A DNA stretch of 34,174 bases from Kiritimatiellota bacterium (GTDB lineage: Bacteria > Verrucomicrobiota > Lentisphaeria > Victivallales > JAADHT01), in the NCBI GenBank assembly GCA_030590505.1, contig JAUUYH010000005.1, positions 1-34,174 of the forward strand, read 5' to 3'. Shown here piece after piece: positions 30,199-34,174 of the stretch. Each line of letters starts with the position of its first letter. Positions within the stretch are counted from its first letter, which is position 1. The notes beneath the pieces were generated by a model. It was given only the letters and a program-made list of their open reading frames with translations, did no database searches and was not told where the DNA came from. A program made the translations under genes and the position numbers.

Positions 30199-30422
30199 CT
30201 TTGTCCTAATCTTTCTCTTAATCCTTGTCTTAATCCTTGTCTTAATCTAAAATCTCATCTCCTAATCGTTCTCCTAATCTTTGTCTTAATCTAAAATCTT
30301 CCCTCTAATCTTTGTCTTTGTCTTAATCCTTGTCTTAATCCTTGTCTTAATCTAAAACCTTTCTCCTAATCTTTGTCCTAATCCTTGTCCTAATCTAAAT
30401 TTTCTTCTCCTAATCTTTCCTT
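30199..30422 (+). repeat. Degenerate tandem array (CTTAATC-CTTGT type) at the 3' end of the second four-helix-bundle gene
   Basis: TTGTCTTAATCCTTGTCTTAATCTAAAA(N)CTCCTAATC superunits with 1-2 nt length variation. Confidence 0.95.
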
Positions 30423-31769
30423 TCTTTCATCTTTCATCCTTCCCCAATACTCATCTAATTTAAATAACATAGAGTAAATCTCTTTTAAACACTGTTTTTC
30501 TTTCTCAACACTAATATTTGAAATAATATTTTTAGCTACAATTAAATCTAGAGACGCGGATGATTTTAAAGTAGCGGTCATCGCGATACTTAAAAATCGC
30601 CTATGGTCAAGGAATGAATAACGACCATTTCCTTCAGCAATATTTAAAATAATACTCACTGAATATTTATCTAAGGAGCGAAAGTTATTATAGCTCATTT
30701 GCTGGAGCTGGAATATTGATTTTAATAAACAGATATACTCTATTGATTTCATGTATACCTGCATTTTTTCATGATGAAAAAATACATTATTATTTGTTGA
30801 TCCATATTCATTCTCCTGTTCATTGACTTGCGGGGCTTTATGTACATTTTTCTTTAATCCTATCAACATCTTGCAGATTGTCTGTAGTTGAGTTTTGAGA
30901 GATTTTTGATGATCATCAGATATTAATTCCCATATTTTCAGGATATCTATACAAGCTGCACATTCAAAGGTTGATCCCAGAGAATAGTCAAGTCGATTTA
31001 ATCTAGAATCAGACAATGGCATACTATTGGCTTGAACTAAGTTCATCACAATGCTTTCTGATGCTCTGTGTATTTGGTCGTAAACAGCAAACGGGTGTTG
31101 CTTGGAATTTATGACATTATTGAGAGAGGCAACAAAAGCAATGGATTTTTGATATACAGATAATTGTTCATGATTAATTTTTTTTTTCATATCTTTTGTT
31201 TTGTTTAAATTGAGATTTGAGGGAATGGTAGGATTAGAGCTGGCGGAGGGGGTTTGATTTGGATTAATAGAAAGATTGGGATTAGGACAAGGATTAGGGG
31301 AAGGATTTTGATTAAGACAAAGATTAGGACAAGGATTAGGGGAAGGATTTTGATTAAGACAAAGATTAAGACAAGGATTAGGAGAAGGATTTAGATTAAG
31401 ACAAAGATTAAGACAAGGATTAGGAGAAGGATTTAGATTAAGACAAAGATTAGGATTCGTATTTCCCTTCACTTCGCTTTTAAATTCTGTATATTTTTCA
31501 AGGAGCTTTTCTCCCTCTTCTGTAATCAAGGTTCGCCCTCCCCCTTGACCACCTCTTGTTGTTTCTATAAGTTTTACCCCAAATCCTTGTTCAGCTTTTT
31601 TTAGATCACCCCAGGCTTTACGGTAACTGATATTCAACTTCTCAGCTGCTGCGGACAATGAACCACTTAATTTAATCTCTCTAAGCAGCCGACACTTCCC
31701 TTCCCCAAAAAAACCTTCAGAGTCTTCTGTGCTAAACCAAACCTTAATTTTAGGTATAATCTTTTTCAT
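30390..31769 (-). CDS. ModE-type HTH domain fused through a low-complexity N/P/L/C tract to a tandem four-helix-bundle protein
   Basis: N-terminus CRLLREIKLSGSLSAAAEKLNISYRKAWGDLKKAEQGFGVKLIETTRGGQGGGRTLITEEGEKLLEKY (ModE HTH); middle (NPSPNPCLNLCLNL)n; C-terminus INHEQLSVYQKSIAFVASL...HRASESIVMNLVQANSMPLSDSRLNRLDYSLGSTFECAACIDILKIWE, a close paralog of 28323-29087. Confidence 0.85.
   Translation of the reverse strand: MKKIIPKIKVWFSTEDSEGFFGEGKCRLLREIKLSGSLSAAAEKLNISYRKAWGDLKKAEQGFGVKLIETTRGGQGGGRTLITEEGEKLLEKYTEFKSEVKGNTNPNLCLNLNPSPNPCLNLCLNLNPSPNPCLNLCLNQNPSPNPCPNLCLNQNPSPNPCPNPNLSINPNQTPSASSNPTIPSNLNLNKTKDMKKKINHEQLSVYQKSIAFVASLNNVINSKQHPFAVYDQIHRASESIVMNLVQANSMPLSDSRLNRLDYSLGSTFECAACIDILKIWELISDDHQKSLKTQLQTICKMLIGLKKNVHKAPQVNEQENEYGSTNNNVFFHHEKMQVYMKSIEYICLLKSIFQLQQMSYNNFRSLDKYSVSIILNIAEGNGRYSFLDHRRFLSIAMTATLKSSASLDLIVAKNIISNISVEKEKQCLKEIYSMLFKLDEYWGRMKDERKERLGEENLD
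31291..31456 (-). repeat. Four in-frame 42-bp tandem units inside the ModE/four-helix-bundle ORF
   Basis: Units start at 31291, 31333, 31375, 31417: GGATTAGG(A/G)GAAGGATTT(A/T)GATTAAGACAAAGATTA(A/G)GACAA. Opposite orientation to 30199-30422. Confidence 0.95.
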
Positions 31770-31796
31770 ATTCTTTTTTTACTAAGGGAATTATAT

Positions 31797-32075
31797 ATCC
31801 TTGTCCTAATCTTTGTCCTAATCTTTAATCCTAATCTTTAATCCTAATCTTTGTCTTAATCTATTTTCTTAATCTTTAATCTTTGCCTCTAAAAAAAAAG
31901 AGGAGTTTAGATTAATCTTTGTCTTAATCTATTTTCTTAATCTTTAATCTTTGCCTCTCAAAAAAAGAGGAGTTTAGATTAAGACAAGGATTAAGACAAG
32001 GATGAAGAGAAAGAAGTTTCCTTAATCTTTGTCTTAATCTATTATCTTAATCTATTTTCTTAATCTTAAATCTTT
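31797..32075. repeat. Third CTTAATC-type array with a 68-bp tandem duplication and inverted segments
   Basis: Units on both strands. 31845-31912 is duplicated at 31913-31979 with a CCTCT-A(n)-AGAGG hairpin in each copy. Inverted GATTAAGACAAGG units at 31976-32002. Confidence 0.92.
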
Positions 32076-32092
32076 CCCCGAGATTAAGTTTT

Positions 32093-32275
32093 TTATTCAA
32101 AACATCCTAGTTGGCATTTGCTGATACGGATCTTTTCATCATTGCAGATTTTTCCTATCGCTGAGAGCTTAACTTGCAGCTCTTCTGCAATTACATGTGC
32201 TGAATGACATGCTAAAAATACTTTTCCATCCTTTTCAAATGTTTTTTCTTCTACTGCCGCTTTTATCTCTTTCAT
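32093..32275 (-). CDS. Small Cys-containing protein of unknown function
   Basis: MKEIKAAVEEKTFEKDGKVFLACHSAHVIAEELQVKLSAIGKICNDEKIRISKCQLGCFE. AAGGAG ribosome-binding site upstream of ATG at 32275, a better start than 32329. Confidence 0.65.
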   Translation of the reverse strand: MKEIKAAVEEKTFEKDGKVFLACHSAHVIAEELQVKLSAIGKICNDEKIRISKCQLGCFE

Positions 32276-32409
32276 TTTTAACTCCTTGTGGTTAGGGGAT
32301 GTCCACACAGGGAGATCCATACAGATCATTTTATTCGTTATGCATTACATAACATAACGCATTGGTAAAAAAAGCAACTGGGGTACAGTTGCTTTTAATA
32401 AATATATCT

Positions 32410-33270
32410 CTATTTTGCTGCTTTTTCAGAACCTCTTACATAGATGAACCAGTAAACAAGTCCACATAAAATGAACCCACCAACAAAGTTACCAAGTGTA
32501 ACAGTTATGATATTATTAGTCCACATTGTCGTCCAGTTAAGAGCTCCGAGCAGTTCAGGAGTTTTTCCTGAAGCTACAACTGCTTTATCAAACCCTTTAG
32601 CAAAGATTCCAGCTGGGATAAAATACATATTAGCAATACTATGCTCAAAACCTGAAGTAACAAACGCCATAATCGGGAAGAAAATAGCAAGTACTTTTCC
32701 GCCGATATCTTTGGATGCCACAGCCATCATTACAGCTAAACAAACAATCCAGTTACAGCAAATAGCACGGAAGAAATATGCAAAATTATGTCCAGTAGGT
32801 TGAACAGAACTTACTTTTGCACTGGCAATCTTAATCGCTGTCGCACCAACATTTCCATCTAAAAGACAAGAAAATTTTGCAATCATAATAGCTAAAAGTA
32901 CAGAACCGATAAGGTTTCCAAGATAGACAAAGAACCAGTTTTTAGCTAATCCAGCAAAACCGATTTTCTTCTCTGCAAGAGCAACTCCCAACAAGCAATT
33001 TCCTGTCCATAATTCAGATCCTGGGATCATTACAAGCATAAGTCCTACACTAAAAACTCCACCGATGAAGAATTTCTTCAATCCGAAAAGTGCGGGTTCT
33101 CCACCTATTGACCATCCTGTTCCTACAACCGTTGCAAGGTGAGCTGCAAATCCAATAAATACTCCTGCAAGAATTCCGAGTAATAGTAATTTACCCGCAG
33201 TTCCTGCAGCTTTCTTTTCTCCGATTCCTACCAATGCTTTTGAAAGGTCAGCTGGTGCCATAAAATTCAT
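32410..33270 (-). CDS. Formate/nitrite transporter family protein (FocA/FdhC-like)
   Basis: Multi-TM; GSELWTGNCLLGVALAEKKIGFAGLAKNWFFVYLGNLIGS; FVTSGFEHSIANMYFIPAGIF. Confidence 0.92.
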   Translation of the reverse strand: MNFMAPADLSKALVGIGEKKAAGTAGKLLLLGILAGVFIGFAAHLATVVGTGWSIGGEPALFGLKKFFIGGVFSVGLMLVMIPGSELWTGNCLLGVALAEKKIGFAGLAKNWFFVYLGNLIGSVLLAIMIAKFSCLLDGNVGATAIKIASAKVSSVQPTGHNFAYFFRAICCNWIVCLAVMMAVASKDIGGKVLAIFFPIMAFVTSGFEHSIANMYFIPAGIFAKGFDKAVVASGKTPELLGALNWTTMWTNNIITVTLGNFVGGFILCGLVYWFIYVRGSEKAAK

Positions 33271-33460
33271 CTTAACTTTTCTCCTATTTTCGTGTACATA
33301 CTTACTGTTTTGCTTTATTTTATTACCTAAAACAACGCACAGGCACAGAGTTTACACTTATTCTTCACTTATTCAAGCGTATTGTGATATTTTTCACATA
33401 AAAATATATACATTGTTTCAATATATATATACACACCTATATTCTTGTAGGTTTAAAAAA

Positions 33461-33679
33461 TTAATCATCTTGTTTGATTTGTATAGTAAATAGCTCCTTT
33501 TCTGTGGTGATTGAAACGGTTTCCCATCCTTTACCCAAAGCTGTTCGCATAACATTTTCTTTAGCTGTTTCGTTATCAACGACGATTTCCAACTCTTTAT
33601 CCTTTCCACTCTTCATGGCTGCAACCATTTTCATTATCGGTTGTGGGCAGATTAATCCTTTTGCATCTATTTTTTTCAT
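33461..33679 (-). CDS. TusA/SirA-like sulfurtransferase family protein
   Basis: MKKIDAKGLICPQPIMKMVAAM, the canonical CPQP motif. ATG at 33679 preferred over 33703. Confidence 0.9.
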   Translation of the reverse strand: MKKIDAKGLICPQPIMKMVAAMKSGKDKELEIVVDNETAKENVMRTALGKGWETVSITTEKELFTIQIKQDD

Positions 33680-33730
33680 TATTTTTTCCTTTCGGACGGG
33701 CACATAGGCGCCGTCCCTACATTTTGTTGG

Positions 33731-34174
33731 TTATTCTTTGCCTCTCATACAGTATCCAATTATTGCAACAATTATGATTCCTGTAACTACAGCAATCTGT
33801 CCATTTATACCGACACCTTTTGGTGTTGCTGCTAATCCCCAATTATGCGCAAGAGCTGCTCCTGCAAGCATTCCTATCACAAAAACTGCACCATCTCCAT
33901 CACCTTCGCCAGCTAAGACACACTGCCTGCCTGGACATCCACCACCAAGTGTAAAGCAAAGACCTGCAAGTACCATTCCTAGAAAATTCCAAAGAGCTGC
34001 CGTATGAGCTATTGGTTGACCTTCATATCCTAATTCAAACTGACCGAACATCAAATTTGCGATTGTCGCAGCAATGACCAGAGCTACGGCTCCATATAGT
34101 AAATGCATCTGCTTAAATAAAATAAGGTCTCTAATACCTCCGATTGTACAGAATCGACTTCTTTGAACTAAAAA
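33731..34174 (-). CDS. YeeE/YedE family transporter-like protein, C-terminal part; continues past window end
   Basis: The frame stays open to the window edge: LVQRSRFCTIGGIRDLILFKQMHLLYGAVALVI...LGGGCPGRQCVLAGEGDGDGAVFVIGMLAGA. Confidence 0.88.
   Translation of the reverse strand, partial: FLVQRSRFCTIGGIRDLILFKQMHLLYGAVALVIAATIANLMFGQFELGYEGQPIAHTAALWNFLGMVLAGLCFTLGGGCPGRQCVLAGEGDGDGAVFVIGMLAGAALAHNWGLAATPKGVGINGQIAVVTGIIIVAIIGYCMRGKE

Noticed and set aside
28323-31769. Diversity-generating retroelement, based on Avd-like four-helix bundles
   Set aside because: No reverse transcriptase ORF and no template/variable repeat pair with adenine-specific mismatches seen. Only the fold-level similarity remains.
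31890-31960. Rho-independent terminators at the CCTCT-A(n)-AGAGG hairpins
   Set aside because: Short 5-bp stems with homopolymer loops and no proper T-tract directly after the stem; better described as part of the duplicated repeat.

Overview
34 kb window from an AT-rich bacterial genome, possibly PVC/Lentisphaerota-like (inference from gene content only). The left part is largely housekeeping: the dnaX start with an SRP RNA upstream, a Ser/Thr kinase-LRR protein, queF, an O-antigen ligase-like protein, PSP1/RicT, aroQ, accB-accC, two Asp23-like proteins, ACP, a hydrogenase-type protease, nadD, rsfS, mlaF-mlaD, a GT-C-like membrane protein and a large hybrid sensor kinase. The right part (19-34 kb) is a minus-strand molybdopterin and tungstate/molybdate locus: MOSC-MogA, moaC, moaA, moeA, mobA, mobB, ABC transporter, ModE-type HTH, formate/nitrite transporter, TusA and YedE. 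This locus is heavily interrupted by repeats and accessory genes. The strongest candidate for an undescribed system is a pair of tandem four-helix-bundle (S23/IVP/Avd-like) genes. Each is flanked by short tandem-repeat arrays that run in opposite orientation on the two sides of the ORF. One copy is fused in frame, through a 42-bp repeat tract, to the ModE DNA-binding domain. Other notable items are a 76-bp near-perfect inverted repeat around moeA-broN-mobA, a Bro-N gene bracketed by direct repeats that copy the mobA 3' end, a decayed PIN toxin cassette bracketed by 25-bp repeats, and an SRP RNA with an apparently compensated GGAA-tetraloop stem.
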